A DNA stretch of 64,000 nucleotides from Hyphomonadaceae bacterium (GCA_022841905.1 JALHQO010000009.1:100534-164533); one strand, 5' to 3'; positions 1 to 8,921 are shown, counted from the stretch's first letter. Program-made: numbers and translations. Notes: generated by a model from the sequence alone, not told the origin.

Positions 1-1757
1 ATCTCCGCGGCCGTGCCGGGAAGACTGCCGAGACCTTCTGATTTGAGCGCCGAAAGATACTCGCACAGCGAAACACCGAGCGTTTGAGCGCCGTGAGTGA
101 TCTCGAGCGGCGAGAAGGCGTGCACATGGATGCCGGGTGCGCCGCGTTTGGCGGCGCGGACGATCTCGATATAGGTCTCGCCGGTGAAATCGGGATGGAT
201 TCCGCCTTGCAGGCAGACTTCAGTGGCGCCGCGGCGCCACGCCTCCGCCGTACGGCGCGTGATTTCGTCGAATTCGATATTATACGGCGTCTCACGGCGG
301 CCATCGGCGACAGGGCTCTTCGAGAATGCGCAGAAGCCACATTTGTAGGTGCAGACATTCGTGTAGTTGATGTTGCGGTTGACAACGTAGCTGACCACGT
401 CGCCACACATTTCGCGACGCATCGCATCGGCAGTTGCGCAGATTGCGGCGGCGTCCCCGCCCCGGGCGTTAAACAGCGTAGCGATCTCGCCGCGAGCTTC
501 ACTCGGATTGTCGCGCGCCTTGCACAGCAGCGTGGCGATGTCAGCGTTGATCCCGAGCGCCGGCCGGCGCTTGAAGGTCGGCGCGGTCTTGGAGACACCG
601 GCGCGCCATTCGTCGTCGCGCACGAGGCCGTGACCATCGACGCGTTCGAGCACAGCGCGCTGCAAGCCCGGATCGACCCACTGTTCCAAGGTGCGCACAT
701 ATGCTGGGTAGAGCGCGAGCCGCTCCGTGAGGCGCCAGCCATCCTGCGCTAGTTGCGCTTTAAGTTCGGCGACATGCGGCCATGGCGCCTCGGGGTTCAC
801 GAAGTCGGGCGTCAGCGGCGAGATGCCGCCCAGATCATTCGCGCCGGCGCTGAGCACCTGCGCGATCGCGTCGCGGCTCAAATTGGGCGGCGATTGGATA
901 TTCATCGCCGGACCAAGGATCATGCGCGCAGCGGCTATCGTCCAGCGCAAGTCTGCGAGATCGGGCTCGGGCGCATCGGCCATGCGCGTACCGGCCTTGG
1001 CGCGGAAGGGCTGTACGATGACTTCTTGAATGTGGCCCCACGTCTCGTGGCTACGCTTGATGGCGACGAGTGCTTCCAAACGTTCGCGACGGGTTTCGCC
1101 GATGCCGATGAGGATGCCGGTCGTATAGGGAATGCGTAGCCGTCCGGCTGCGTCGAGCGTTTCAAGGCGGACGCTAGGACGTTTGTCGGGACAGCCAAAA
1201 TGCGGGCCGCCGCGCTCGCACAGGCGTTCGGACACCGACTCCAACATCATGCCCATTGAGATAGAGGCGGTGCGCAAGCTGTGAAGCTCGCCCTCCGTCA
1301 TGACGCCCGCATTGAGATGCGGCAGCAGGCCGGCTTCCTTGAACACAAGGCGCGCCAGATGGCCGACATAATCAAGCGTCGAGGGAAAGCCCATGTCGCG
1401 CAGGGCCTTGGCAGCTTGCGGCCAGCGATCCTCCGGCTTGTCGCCGAGCGTGAACAGCGCTTCGTCGCACGCGAGCGCGCGCCCCTTGCGCGCGACGTCG
1501 AGCACTTCATCCGGCGTCATGAAGGCGGGTGCGCCGGCTTGGGGAGACTCCGCAAAGACACAGTACCGACACGTGTTGCGGCACAGATGCGTGATTGGTA
1601 GAAAGACTTTACGCGAATAAGTGACGAGTTGGCCATGCGCCGCGAGTGTCGCTTGGCGCGCGCGCTCGATTAATCCGACTGCGTCTTCGGCGCAGATCGC
1701 GTCGACCTGCGCCCGCTCGTCATCGTTCAACTCAAACGAAGGGCCCGTCTGCTGCAT
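1..1757 (-). CDS. fbiC: FO synthase, fused CofG/CofH (partial, 3' end beyond left edge)
   Basis: This bifunctional radical-SAM enzyme makes the deazaflavin chromophore FO of cofactor F420 from tyrosine and the flavin precursor. About 585 residues are visible. Two radical-SAM clusters can be read: C59-R-N-T-C63-R-Y-C66 in the CofG half, and C469-T-Y-K-C473-G-F-C476 after NYTNV, the CofH signature. Mycobacterial FbiC is about 856 residues, so roughly the last 270 are missing. The ATG at 1757 lies 4 bp after the stop of npdG, so the two form an operon. Single-domain MqnC/MqnE enzymes of the futalosine pathway would not show both clusters in one chain in this order. A fused FbiC outside Actinobacteria is notable. 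Confidence 0.93.
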   Translation of the reverse strand, partial: MQQTGPSFELNDDERAQVDAICAEDAVGLIERARQATLAAHGQLVTYSRKVFLPITHLCRNTCRYCVFAESPQAGAPAFMTPDEVLDVARKGRALACDEALFTLGDKPEDRWPQAAKALRDMGFPSTLDYVGHLARLVFKEAGLLPHLNAGVMTEGELHSLRTASISMGMMLESVSERLCERGGPHFGCPDKRPSVRLETLDAAGRLRIPYTTGILIGIGETRRERLEALVAIKRSHETWGHIQEVIVQPFRAKAGTRMADAPEPDLADLRWTIAAARMILGPAMNIQSPPNLSRDAIAQVLSAGANDLGGISPLTPDFVNPEAPWPHVAELKAQLAQDGWRLTERLALYPAYVRTLEQWVDPGLQRAVLERVDGHGLVRDDEWRAGVSKTAPTFKRRPALGINADIATLLCKARDNPSEARGEIATLFNARGGDAAAICATADAMRREMCGDVVSYVVNRNINYTNVCTYKCGFCAFSKSPVADGRRETPYNIEFDEITRRTAEAWRRGATEVCLQGGIHPDFTGETYIEIVRAAKRGAPGIHVHAFSPLEITHGAQTLGVSLCEYLSALKSEGLGSLPGTAAE

Positions 1758-1761
1758 GGGC

Positions 1762-2451
1762 TCATATCTTTCCGGCAGTGGCGCCGAGGCCGGTGACGCG
1801 TACGCCGGCTTCGTTGCAGCCATAGTGGCGATTGATGAAGATCAGCAGTGAGGTCATCGCTTCGGCGGCGACGGAGTTTGCGAGAGGGCCGGCAATCACG
1901 CCGCGCATTCCAGCGGCCTCGACGAGAGGAACGACGGCTTCGCGCGCCTCCGCATCGTCGCCGCAGATGAGCACGTCGCAGTCGATAGCGTGTTCGAGAT
2001 CGTAGAGGTGCTTCGCTCCCACATTCTGAAATGCGGAGACCACCCGCACCTGCTCGCCCAAGAGCCCCTGCGCCCGAAGCCCGGCAGAGCCCTCCGCCGG
2101 CATTTGCACGCGCGACACTTTCGGCGGAACCAGCGGCGCCGTGCAATCCACCAACACCTTGCCAGCGAGTGCGTCTTTCACTTGCGACAGCACCTCATCC
2201 TGAGACTTGAATGGAACGGCCAGCACGCTCAGCGCGGCGGCGCTGGCGGCGTCGGCATAGGACATCGCCCTGATCGCGGCGCCGCTCAGCGCGCTCAATT
2301 CGATTGCCCGCGCCGCTGCACGTTCAACGTCACGCGAACCGAGGAGGACCTGGTAGCCTGCCCTCGACCAGCGCAGCGCGAGACCGGACCCGAGCGCGCC
2401 AGTTCCACCCAGTACGGCCAATGAGGGCTTCTCGTTTGCAGCGATCGTCAC
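1762..2451 (-). CDS. npdG: NADPH:F420 oxidoreductase family protein
   Basis: The predicted 229-residue Rossmann protein should move hydride between NADPH and F420. The N-terminus carries the dinucleotide loop LGGTGALGSGLA, then GSRD at the end of the second strand, followed by DCTAPLVP and a C-terminal FINRHYG segment, as in the Fno/NpdG family. I chose the GTG at 2451 because AAGGA lies six bases upstream; a TTG at 2469 would add six residues without a better ribosome site. It is the first gene of an operon with fbiC, which supports an F420 role. A second, shorter homologue lies at 22238-22978. Confidence 0.85.
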   Translation of the reverse strand: MTIAANEKPSLAVLGGTGALGSGLALRWSRAGYQVLLGSRDVERAAARAIELSALSGAAIRAMSYADAASAAALSVLAVPFKSQDEVLSQVKDALAGKVLVDCTAPLVPPKVSRVQMPAEGSAGLRAQGLLGEQVRVVSAFQNVGAKHLYDLEHAIDCDVLICGDDAEAREAVVPLVEAAGMRGVIAGPLANSVAAEAMTSLLIFINRHYGCNEAGVRVTGLGATAGKI

Positions 2452-2658
2452 ATGAGTCCTTCGCGTCAAGTCCAGATGCTGAGAATGATATCACTCGGCT
2501 GAAGTACTCACACCACTTCGATGCACCCCCAATTGCCCGAAATGCGGATAAAAATCTGCACCTCCTGACGTGATGTCTCACCGGCCCGCTTGCGACTGCG
2601 GCAGCCTTTACAAGCGCTGCGCTGCACCGACTAATGACCGTTGAAGGATCCCGCCACG
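2452..2658. other. Divergent intergenic region npdG / acyl-CoA dehydrogenase
   Basis: This 207-bp gap separates the F420 operon from a divergent acyl-CoA dehydrogenase operon and must hold promoters for both. I see no copy of the CNANCGNTNG palindrome that marks most other promoters here, and no clear hairpin. Confidence 0.4.
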
Positions 2659-3822
2659 ATGAATGTTCTGAACCTCCCCATTCCCGACTTCATGCAAGAC
2701 GACGAGCTACGCATGTTCGAAGACAGCGTGGAGCGTTTTCTCGACGAACACGCCCCGGCGGCGAAATTGGCGGCTTGGCGCGAAGCAGGCATGGTGCCGC
2801 GGGAAGCATGGGAGGCGGCCGGGCGCGCTGGCCTCTTATGCCTCTCCACGTCAGCTGACTATGGCGGGATCAGCGGCGACTTTCGGCACGAGGTCGTGTT
2901 CATGCGCGCGCTCGGACGCCGCGGCATTGAAGGTTGGGACGCGCCGCTCCACAACGCCATTGTCGCGCCGTACATCGAGACGTTCGGCTCCGAAGAGCAA
3001 AAACAGAGCTGGCTCCCCAAAATGGCGAGTGGAGAGCTGATCTCCGCTATCGCGATGACGGAGCCTGGCACCGGCTCGGACCTGCAAGCCATCGCGACGC
3101 GAGCCGCCAAGATAGATGGCGGCTACGTGATTAACGGCGCCAAGACGTTCATCACCAACGGCCAGAACGCCAATATCATCATCGTCGCCTGCAAGACCGA
3201 CCCGACGCTTGGAGCCAAGGGCCTTTCGCTGCTTGTCGTTGAGACGGATAAGGTCGATGGCTTCGCCCGCGGCCGCAACCTCGACAAAATCGGCCGCGAC
3301 ATGGCCGACACCTCCGAGCTTTTCTTCAATGAGGTATGCGTACCAGCAGAAAACCTGCTCGGCGGCGCCGAAGGGCGCGGCTTTTACCAGCTGATGGAAA
3401 AGCTGCCGCAGGAGCGGCAGATCATCGCTGTCCAATGCATGGCGGCGATCGAATACGCGCTGGCCGTAACGATCGAGCACGTGAAGGGTCGCAAGGCGTT
3501 CGGCAAGACGCTGCTGGACTTCCAAAACACGCAATTCAAGCTGGCGGAGGCCAAGACCGAGGCGACGATCGCGCAAGTGTTCGTCGATCACTGCTCCAAG
3601 CAATTGCTCGAGGGGAAGCTCGACAGTGCGACGGCTTCGATGGCGAAGTACTGGGTATCCGAGCTTCTGTGCAAGATCGTCGATGAGTGCCTGCAGCTGC
3701 ACGGCGGCTACGGCTACATGAACGAATACCCGATCGCGACCGCCTATCGCGACGCGCGTGTGAACCGCATCTATGGCGGCACCAGCGAAATCATGAAGCT
3801 GCTGATCGCGCGGACGCTCTAG
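2659..3822 (+). CDS. Acyl-CoA dehydrogenase
   Basis: This 387-residue flavoenzyme should catalyse alpha,beta-desaturation of an acyl-CoA with electron transfer to ETF. It shows the family order: helical N-terminus, the FAD/substrate signature AMTEPGTGSDLQ near residue 135, GRKAFGK, and the C-terminal LHGGYGYMNEYPIATAYRDARV and IYGGTSEIM. The usual MCAD-type glutamate (YEGT) is glycine. E252 in the PQERQ segment sits where the isovaleryl-CoA dehydrogenase base is found, so it may be the catalytic base. ATG 2659 is preceded by GAAGGAT at good spacing. The next gene starts 3 bp after its stop. Confidence 0.9.
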   Translation: MNVLNLPIPDFMQDDELRMFEDSVERFLDEHAPAAKLAAWREAGMVPREAWEAAGRAGLLCLSTSADYGGISGDFRHEVVFMRALGRRGIEGWDAPLHNAIVAPYIETFGSEEQKQSWLPKMASGELISAIAMTEPGTGSDLQAIATRAAKIDGGYVINGAKTFITNGQNANIIIVACKTDPTLGAKGLSLLVVETDKVDGFARGRNLDKIGRDMADTSELFFNEVCVPAENLLGGAEGRGFYQLMEKLPQERQIIAVQCMAAIEYALAVTIEHVKGRKAFGKTLLDFQNTQFKLAEAKTEATIAQVFVDHCSKQLLEGKLDSATASMAKYWVSELLCKIVDECLQLHGGYGYMNEYPIATAYRDARVNRIYGGTSEIMKLLIARTL

Positions 3823-3825
3823 CGC

Positions 3826-5025
3826 ATGACGGACGCTGAGACACTGTCCGGCTATATAGCGCAAGCCGCCATTAAACTGCCGGGAGTAGCGGAACTTGGC
3901 GAGACGCCGGGTCCGCTCGTTGCGCTTTCGAATATGGTGGGCGAGGCACGGATCGTCGCCATCGGCGAGAGTTTTCATCACACGCACGAGCAACTGGCGC
4001 TGCGAGAGCATTTGCTCCGCCATCTCATCACGCAGGTTGGTTTCAATGCCATTCTGCTTGAGGTGCTGACCCCCGGGCCAAATCCGATCGAGGCGTTCGT
4101 GCGCGGGGGCGCGGGCGACGCCGAGAGCGCGCTGATCGCGGCCGGGGCGCGGATGTGGCGCAATCAAGAAGCCGCTTCGCTCGTACGATGGGTGCGGACG
4201 CACAACGATGCGAACGCAAATGCAACGGTGTCGGTACGGGGCCTGGATGTGCTGGCGGTCGGACCCTTGATGCGGGCCGTGTCGGCGCAAACGCGGCCGG
4301 CGGACATGGAGCGCATCGAGGCGTGGAGTTACGGCTTCGACGTGGACGGGCGGTCGGATCAGGCATCCTACAACCAGCTCGCCGAGCATGAGCGGGCGGC
4401 GCTGCATAGAGTTTATGACGAAGCGCTCGAGACTCTGACGGAGAGCGATGCCCTGTATGAAGCCGCGTTGACGGTGCGCAATGCGCTGAAAATGCTCCAG
4501 GCCGGCGCCAGTGGATGGACGAAAGGCTTTGCTCTGCGTGATCGCGCTATGGCCGAAGCGGCCATCCGCTTCATCGACCGCACCGACGCCAAGGTCATCG
4601 TCCTATCGCACAACACACACATCGCGGCGCGCGCGTCCTCCACCTCGCCGACGCACCTGCCCATGGGCGCGTTTCTTCGTGCGCGGTATGGCGACAACTA
4701 TTTTGTGCTGGGCGCCGCGTTCGGGCGGGCGATGTTTGATCCGCCGATCTACGGCGTGGGCGCGCTTGATGGCGAACCGAATTCAGCGGATCAGGCCATC
4801 GCCGCGCTAGGTTGTCACGCCGCGTTGGTCGATCTGCGAGAAGCCAGCCAAGCCCAACCGCTGCGCCTGCAGGGCGTTGGCATCGGGCCACTGCCTTACA
4901 TGGAGTATCCCGCGCTCAACGCTTTCGACGCTTTGGCGTACGTCGATGTGCTCACCAACGCCCGCCAACTTGTTGATACCGAACTTAGCCTCGACGCAAA
5001 GGCCGTTGACGCGACGCGGCGTTAG
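3826..5025 (+). CDS. Erythromycin esterase (Ere) family hydrolase
   Basis: The 399-residue protein belongs to the Ere-like superfamily. Residues 46-60 read AIGESFHHTHEQLAL plus R60, matching the family's E/H/R active site (E48, H51 here), and RDRAMAEAA followed by VIVLSHNTHIA (residues 238-267) supplies the distal histidine region. Family members hydrolyse macrolide lactones or modify other molecules, and most chromosomal members are uncharacterised. Its 3-bp spacing from an acyl-CoA dehydrogenase suggests a catabolic ester or lactone substrate rather than drug resistance. The stop overlaps the stop of the convergent PhyH gene by 4 bp. Confidence 0.82.
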   Translation: MTDAETLSGYIAQAAIKLPGVAELGETPGPLVALSNMVGEARIVAIGESFHHTHEQLALREHLLRHLITQVGFNAILLEVLTPGPNPIEAFVRGGAGDAESALIAAGARMWRNQEAASLVRWVRTHNDANANATVSVRGLDVLAVGPLMRAVSAQTRPADMERIEAWSYGFDVDGRSDQASYNQLAEHERAALHRVYDEALETLTESDALYEAALTVRNALKMLQAGASGWTKGFALRDRAMAEAAIRFIDRTDAKVIVLSHNTHIAARASSTSPTHLPMGAFLRARYGDNYFVLGAAFGRAMFDPPIYGVGALDGEPNSADQAIAALGCHAALVDLREASQAQPLRLQGVGIGPLPYMEYPALNAFDALAYVDVLTNARQLVDTELSLDAKAVDATRR

Positions 5026-5876
5026 TTGGCCGAATACACCGTCGGAAAGTTTGGATGGTTGAACAGCTCGTTCGGCACGAGGCCAAGGCCATCGGTGTTG
5101 AAGTTCATCGCGCCTGTGTAGCGGCAAGTCGCCGACATGCGATAGCTCGACATGGCCCAACGCACGCGATCGGTGACGTTTTCGCCGGAATAGTGCCACG
5201 TCATGGCATGGTGGAAGACAACGCCGCCTTTGGGCACGGCGTGCAACTGGCTCACATGATACTCTTCAAACAGCTCCGGGAAGAGCTTGGTGGCGTCTTC
5301 GCCGAAGCCATCGCGGATGCCAGGCATCGAGCGGTGCGAGCCGATCAGGTGTTGCATCGGCCCCATGTCCTCGGTCACATCAACAAGTGCGATCCAGGTT
5401 TGCGCGGCTTGCGCGCGATCGATCGGCAGCCAGGGAAAATCTTGGTGCCAAGGAAAGCTACGGCCACGGCCTGAGGCGCCGGGCATTTTCGCGTGCAGCG
5501 TTTCGGTGAGGATCTTCACCTCCTTGACCTTGAGCAACTTAGCGACCGCTTCGCCAAATTTGCGTTGCGTCACGTAGTTGAACATCCAGGGGTCTTCTTG
5601 GCGAATGGCGAAGAACCATTTCGGCTTCTTCGACGCTTCGTCGATCGCCTTGCGGAAAGCTTCCTGCTCAGCGGGATCGGACGGCCATTCCTTCCAGCGC
5701 AGGCCGGTCCAGTTGGTGAAGTGATCGACGACCCGGTCGCAAAGTTCGGGCGCAACGAAATCATTGATCTGGACGAAGCCATCGCGCCAGAATTGCCGAA
5801 CATGCTCTGCAGTTACATCGCCGATGTATTGCGAGAGGTCCTCGTAAACCCGTTCCAGTTTTTCAGCTGCGCTCAC
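5022..5876 (-). CDS. Phytanoyl-CoA dioxygenase (PhyH) family protein
   Basis: This 284-residue protein is predicted to be an Fe(II)/2-oxoglutarate oxygenase of the double-stranded beta-helix fold. The metal facial triad can be read as H144-Q-D146 in FPWHQDFPW and H228 in TWHYSGEN, with R237 nine residues later for 2-oxoglutarate. GTG 5876 is chosen because AGGAGG lies five bases upstream; longer readings lack a ribosome site. It is the last gene of a six-gene unit that begins with another PhyH (9806). The 119-bp gap to the SDR upstream is the only large gap in that unit. The hydroxylated substrate is unknown. Confidence 0.88.
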   Translation of the reverse strand: MSAAEKLERVYEDLSQYIGDVTAEHVRQFWRDGFVQINDFVAPELCDRVVDHFTNWTGLRWKEWPSDPAEQEAFRKAIDEASKKPKWFFAIRQEDPWMFNYVTQRKFGEAVAKLLKVKEVKILTETLHAKMPGASGRGRSFPWHQDFPWLPIDRAQAAQTWIALVDVTEDMGPMQHLIGSHRSMPGIRDGFGEDATKLFPELFEEYHVSQLHAVPKGGVVFHHAMTWHYSGENVTDRVRWAMSSYRMSATCRYTGAMNFNTDGLGLVPNELFNHPNFPTVYSAN

Positions 5877-5995
5877 GACAACCTCCTGATGGTGTTTGCT
5901 CCGGCCGCCGAGGCGCCGGTTGTTGTTGTCCGTCACTCTATGCCGATGGCGCGTCCCACAAACATCGCCGCCATTCTTCGATATCCACATGGTGG

Positions 5996-6745
5996 CTACA
6001 AGCTCATGCCTCCATCGACGATCAGCGTTTGGCCCGTCACGTACGCCGCGCGTGATGACGCGAGGAAGGCCACCGCTTCTGCCACGTCCTCAGCGTCGCC
6101 GTAGCGGCGGAGCGGTACGCGCTTTTTTTGTTCCTGCCAAAACTCTGCTGGTTGCGTTTGCTCCATGACCGCGCGGCCCAGGCCGGCGTCGATCACGCCG
6201 GGCGCCACCGAATTGGCGCGCAGCCCAAAGCGTCCCTCCTCTTTGGCGACGGCGCGCGTTAGCATCTCGATGGCGGCTTTCGGCACGCCAGAAATCGCAT
6301 CGCCCGGCGGGAACCAATAATTGGCAAAGGATACAACGCTCACGAGCGCACCGCCGCCGCGGGTGCGAAACACCGGCAATGCAAGGCGCACAAGTCGCGT
6401 GAAACCACGCAGCTCAATGTCGATCGAGTTGTCCCATGTCGCTTGCGACATCCGGGAAACGAATGGCTGAAGGATGTTCGCTCCGGCAGTGAAGACAAGA
6501 CCCTTCAGACCACCGAGCGCTTCCGCGCCAGCGATCGCAGCTTCAACATCCTCGTCCTCGCGGATGTCTGCACGCAGGGCGCGCACCTCGCCGCGTTTGG
6601 AAAGTTCGTCGCGCAATTGCGAGGCGGCGCCAGCGTTGCTGTGATAGGTAAGGATCAGCGCGCTCCAGTCGTCGAGCAAGCGGCGGCAGATGCTCTGGCC
6701 GAGCCCGCCGCTCCCACCCACGACCAGGATCGCGCCCTCTTGCAT
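5996..6745 (-). CDS. Short-chain dehydrogenase/reductase with atypical active site
   Basis: A 249-residue Rossmann protein with VVGGSGGLGQ at residues 8-17, the cofactor glycine motif, and the C-terminal PGVIDAG and ITGQTLIVDGGMSL-type ending of classical SDRs. The catalytic serine is S139, but the YxxxK tyrosine is replaced: the segment reads S152-G-V-P-K156. Y143 nearby might compensate, or the enzyme may not act as a standard alcohol dehydrogenase. The stop of the CMD-like gene lies 4 bp upstream, so they are co-transcribed. Confidence 0.85.
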   Translation of the reverse strand: MQEGAILVVGGSGGLGQSICRRLLDDWSALILTYHSNAGAASQLRDELSKRGEVRALRADIREDEDVEAAIAGAEALGGLKGLVFTAGANILQPFVSRMSQATWDNSIDIELRGFTRLVRLALPVFRTRGGGALVSVVSFANYWFPPGDAISGVPKAAIEMLTRAVAKEEGRFGLRANSVAPGVIDAGLGRAVMEQTQPAEFWQEQKKRVPLRRYGDAEDVAEAVAFLASSRAAYVTGQTLIVDGGMSL

Positions 6746-6749
6746 CGCG

Positions 6750-7451
6750 CTAGCGCTTAGCGCCGGGCAGCGTTTGCTTTGCGGTCATTTCCGGTTTCCA
6801 GTCGCCGCCGCCGCCGTGCCACTCACTCTCAGTCGAGAGCGTGCGCGCTTGGGCGATGAGCTCATCGACCTCTTCTTCAGTCAGCGTCCCGGTCTTGAAC
6901 GTTTCCATCATGCGCATGATCCAGGTCAGCCACATGATGAAACCAGTATATTCCACTAAGCCGCGCGTCCCCAGACGCTTTTCCATGCGCTTGTAGATCG
7001 CATCCGTGACTTTGCCTTTGATGACTTGGCGGATGTACTTCGCCAACAACAACTCATCCTCGGTGAGCAGATCGTCACGGCGGGCGCGGAGCGCATCCAC
7101 TGCTTCAATGCGCACGCCCGATTTCACGGCGTCGATAATGTGGACGTTCTGAACGACGTTGGATTTGTATTCCGCCGCCAGCACCTGATCGACAAACTCA
7201 CGGTCCGCGTGAGAGTAAGAGCCGGGCGTGTTGCCGACCTCTCGGAACATCGCGCCCATTTGCGACGCCAGCGCGCACATGGGTGGGCTGTTGAGCAGCG
7301 CCCCGAAGTACGTGCCGACTTCGAAGTGTTCTTCCGGCGGCGCATCACCGGCCTGATACCAGGCGCGGAAGCGCTTTACGACGGTATCGTAGGCCGGTTG
7401 CTCATCGGCGGGGATCGTTTCCCGGCGCGGTTGCTTCGGCGGACGGCTCAT
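6750..7451 (-). CDS. AhpD/carboxymuconolactone-decarboxylase-like protein
   Basis: This 233-residue mostly helical protein resembles the CMD/AhpD-like superfamily. Recognisable stretches are SYSHADREFVDQVL, LTEDELLLAKYIR and GTRGLVEYTGFIMWLTW. There is no CxxC, so a peroxidase role is unlikely. It has a paralogue at 26581-27279 that shares these three blocks and also sits beside an SDR and a redox enzyme, which suggests a shared role in ring-type substrate catabolism. The function is not known. It lies between the luciferase-like oxidoreductase (24 bp upstream) and the SDR (4 bp downstream). Confidence 0.7.
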   Translation of the reverse strand: MSRPPKQPRRETIPADEQPAYDTVVKRFRAWYQAGDAPPEEHFEVGTYFGALLNSPPMCALASQMGAMFREVGNTPGSYSHADREFVDQVLAAEYKSNVVQNVHIIDAVKSGVRIEAVDALRARRDDLLTEDELLLAKYIRQVIKGKVTDAIYKRMEKRLGTRGLVEYTGFIMWLTWIMRMMETFKTGTLTEEEVDELIAQARTLSTESEWHGGGGDWKPEMTAKQTLPGAKR

Positions 7452-7475
7452 CCAGGCTTCTCCTTAGATCCTAAT

Positions 7476-8483
7476 TTATGTGTTCTGTTGCACGGCTGCG
7501 TTCGCAACGCCCGGCGTTTCGCCAAACGCACGCGTCACGGGAATGATCTCTTGGCCAAACCAATCGAGGCGCGCGAGGTACTCCTCGAACGACCGCGATG
7601 GCATAAGCTTGCCACGCTCAGCGTAGGAATTGAGCGGCGTCGTCGTCACGTTGATCTTGCAGTCGCCAAGAAAGCGCGCGCGCTCGATGATCGCGGCGTC
7701 GCCAATTGGGAACTCGGGCGCCACCGTCTCCTTGTGCGACACCGGATCGTGCGTCGGATCGACGAAATAGCAGAAGATATCAAGCGGACGCGTCTCGGCG
7801 CCCGGCTGCGCGCGGATATAGTCGACGGCGGCCGGAATGTCGGCGGCGGCAGTCGCGTAGGACATCCAGCCGTCGCCATACTTCGCCATGCGGCGCAGCG
7901 CACGTTTGGCGCGGCCGCCGAACCAAAGCGGGATGCGCCCGCGGCGCGGCTTTGGCTCGAACACAAGTTCCGGCACCTTCACGAACCGGCCGTCATAGCT
8001 CGGCTTGGCCTCGCCCCAGAGCCTCAGCATGGCTTCGACGTAATCATCCGTCACGGCGTCGCGGTTTTCGTAATCGGCGCCAAGAAGACCGAACTCCCAT
8101 TGCACGTAGCCGGACAAAATCACCGGCAGGCAGCGCCCGCCCGACATCCAGTCCAACGTCACAAGCGCCTTCGCCAACTCGATCGGCTGGTGACACGGCG
8201 CCACGACGAGCGGCGCCACTTGAATGGTGCGCGTCGCGCCAAGCAGCATGCCTGCGGCGGCGATGGAGTGCGGCCAGCGCGCGCCCATGTTCAGGGCGAA
8301 CTCGTCAGGCGGCATCGCCATGTGCCACGGAATCACGAGATGTGAAAAGCCCAGCTTTTCCGCACGCTCAGCAATGATGCGGATATGATCTGGCGTCAGA
8401 TCATTGGCCCAACCAGGTTGTCCGCCTAAGCCGGGAAACGTCGTGAGGCCTGGAATGGTGAGCGTATATCTCAATCTCGCCAC
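7476..8483 (-). CDS. LLM-class (luciferase-like) F420/flavin-dependent oxidoreductase
   Basis: A 335-residue TIM-barrel protein of the bacterial luciferase superfamily. Diagnostic stretches are the N-terminal AERAEKLGFSHLVIPWH, then VAPLVVAPCHQPIELAKALVTLDWMSGGR and VQWEFGLLGADYENR, and the GRIPLWFGGRAKRALRR block. The family includes FMN monooxygenases and F420-dependent dehydrogenases or reductases. The FO synthase gene in the same window favours F420, but the sequence alone does not decide. The GTG start at 8483 overlaps the end of the VOC gene by 13 bp, indicating coupling. It acts within the 9806-5022 unit. Confidence 0.85.
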   Translation of the reverse strand: MARLRYTLTIPGLTTFPGLGGQPGWANDLTPDHIRIIAERAEKLGFSHLVIPWHMAMPPDEFALNMGARWPHSIAAAGMLLGATRTIQVAPLVVAPCHQPIELAKALVTLDWMSGGRCLPVILSGYVQWEFGLLGADYENRDAVTDDYVEAMLRLWGEAKPSYDGRFVKVPELVFEPKPRRGRIPLWFGGRAKRALRRMAKYGDGWMSYATAAADIPAAVDYIRAQPGAETRPLDIFCYFVDPTHDPVSHKETVAPEFPIGDAAIIERARFLGDCKINVTTTPLNSYAERGKLMPSRSFEEYLARLDWFGQEIIPVTRAFGETPGVANAAVQQNT

Positions 8484-8902
8484 TCCACTTGCAGGTTACC
8501 CTCGGCGCCGACCTCGTGGTCGAAGTCGCCGCTCGACTCGTAAATAACGAGCGGCAAGCCGTGGAAATTTGCGCCGTAATAGAATTCGCGCAGGCCGCCC
8601 GCCGTGGTCACCGATTGCACGAAATCGAAGCCCGCCGCTTCCATACGGCGATTGATCTCTTCGGCGTCATCGACGCGGATGCAGATGGCGGCGACCGGCC
8701 CGCGCCAATGCTTGGCTAAGCGCGGTTGCTCGACGGCTTTCTCGACCAGCTCGACGCCTTTGTTGCCAACGGCGGCGCGGATGCCCAGTTGCTCGGCGTG
8801 GACGACGCGCAGATCAATCTCGAAAATGTCTTTGAGCGATCTCGCGACCGTCGTCATGTCCTCGACGACGAGCGCGACCCGGCCTAATTCCGCAATCGAC
8901 AT
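8471..8902 (-). CDS. VOC-fold (glyoxalase/dioxygenase-like) protein
   Basis: A 143-residue single vicinal-oxygen-chelate protein beginning with ELGRVALVVEDMTTVARSLKDIF and ending with the beta-rich FYYGANFHGLPLVIYESS. Family members bind a divalent metal and act as isomerases, epimerases or ring-cleaving dioxygenases. The classic H/E ligand set is not clear here, so the activity cannot be assigned. ATG 8902 is preceded by GGAGA, better than the TTG two codons upstream. It is 19 bp after the PhyH gene and overlaps the luciferase-like gene. Confidence 0.75.
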   Translation of the reverse strand: MSIAELGRVALVVEDMTTVARSLKDIFEIDLRVVHAEQLGIRAAVGNKGVELVEKAVEQPRLAKHWRGPVAAICIRVDDAEEINRRMEAAGFDFVQSVTTAGGLREFYYGANFHGLPLVIYESSGDFDHEVGAEGNLQVEWRD

Positions 8903-8921
8903 GGGCAATTCTCCGCGCGCG

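Noticed and set aside
1..1757. Menaquinone futalosine-pathway radical-SAM enzymes (MqnC/MqnE)
   Set aside because: Two radical-SAM clusters in CofG then CofH order in a single chain, beside npdG, fit FO synthase better.
2851..4407. 518-codon open frame on the minus strand
   Set aside because: It lies opposite an acyl-CoA dehydrogenase and an Ere-family gene that both have clear motifs. Its translation is rich in Arg, His and Ala without any domain.
3826..5025. Macrolide-resistance gene
   Set aside because: The Ere-like family is broad and the gene is paired with an acyl-CoA dehydrogenase, so resistance is not supported.
7026..8345. 439-codon open frame on the plus strand
   Set aside because: It overlaps the CMD-like and luciferase-like genes on the other strand, which have strong family signatures.
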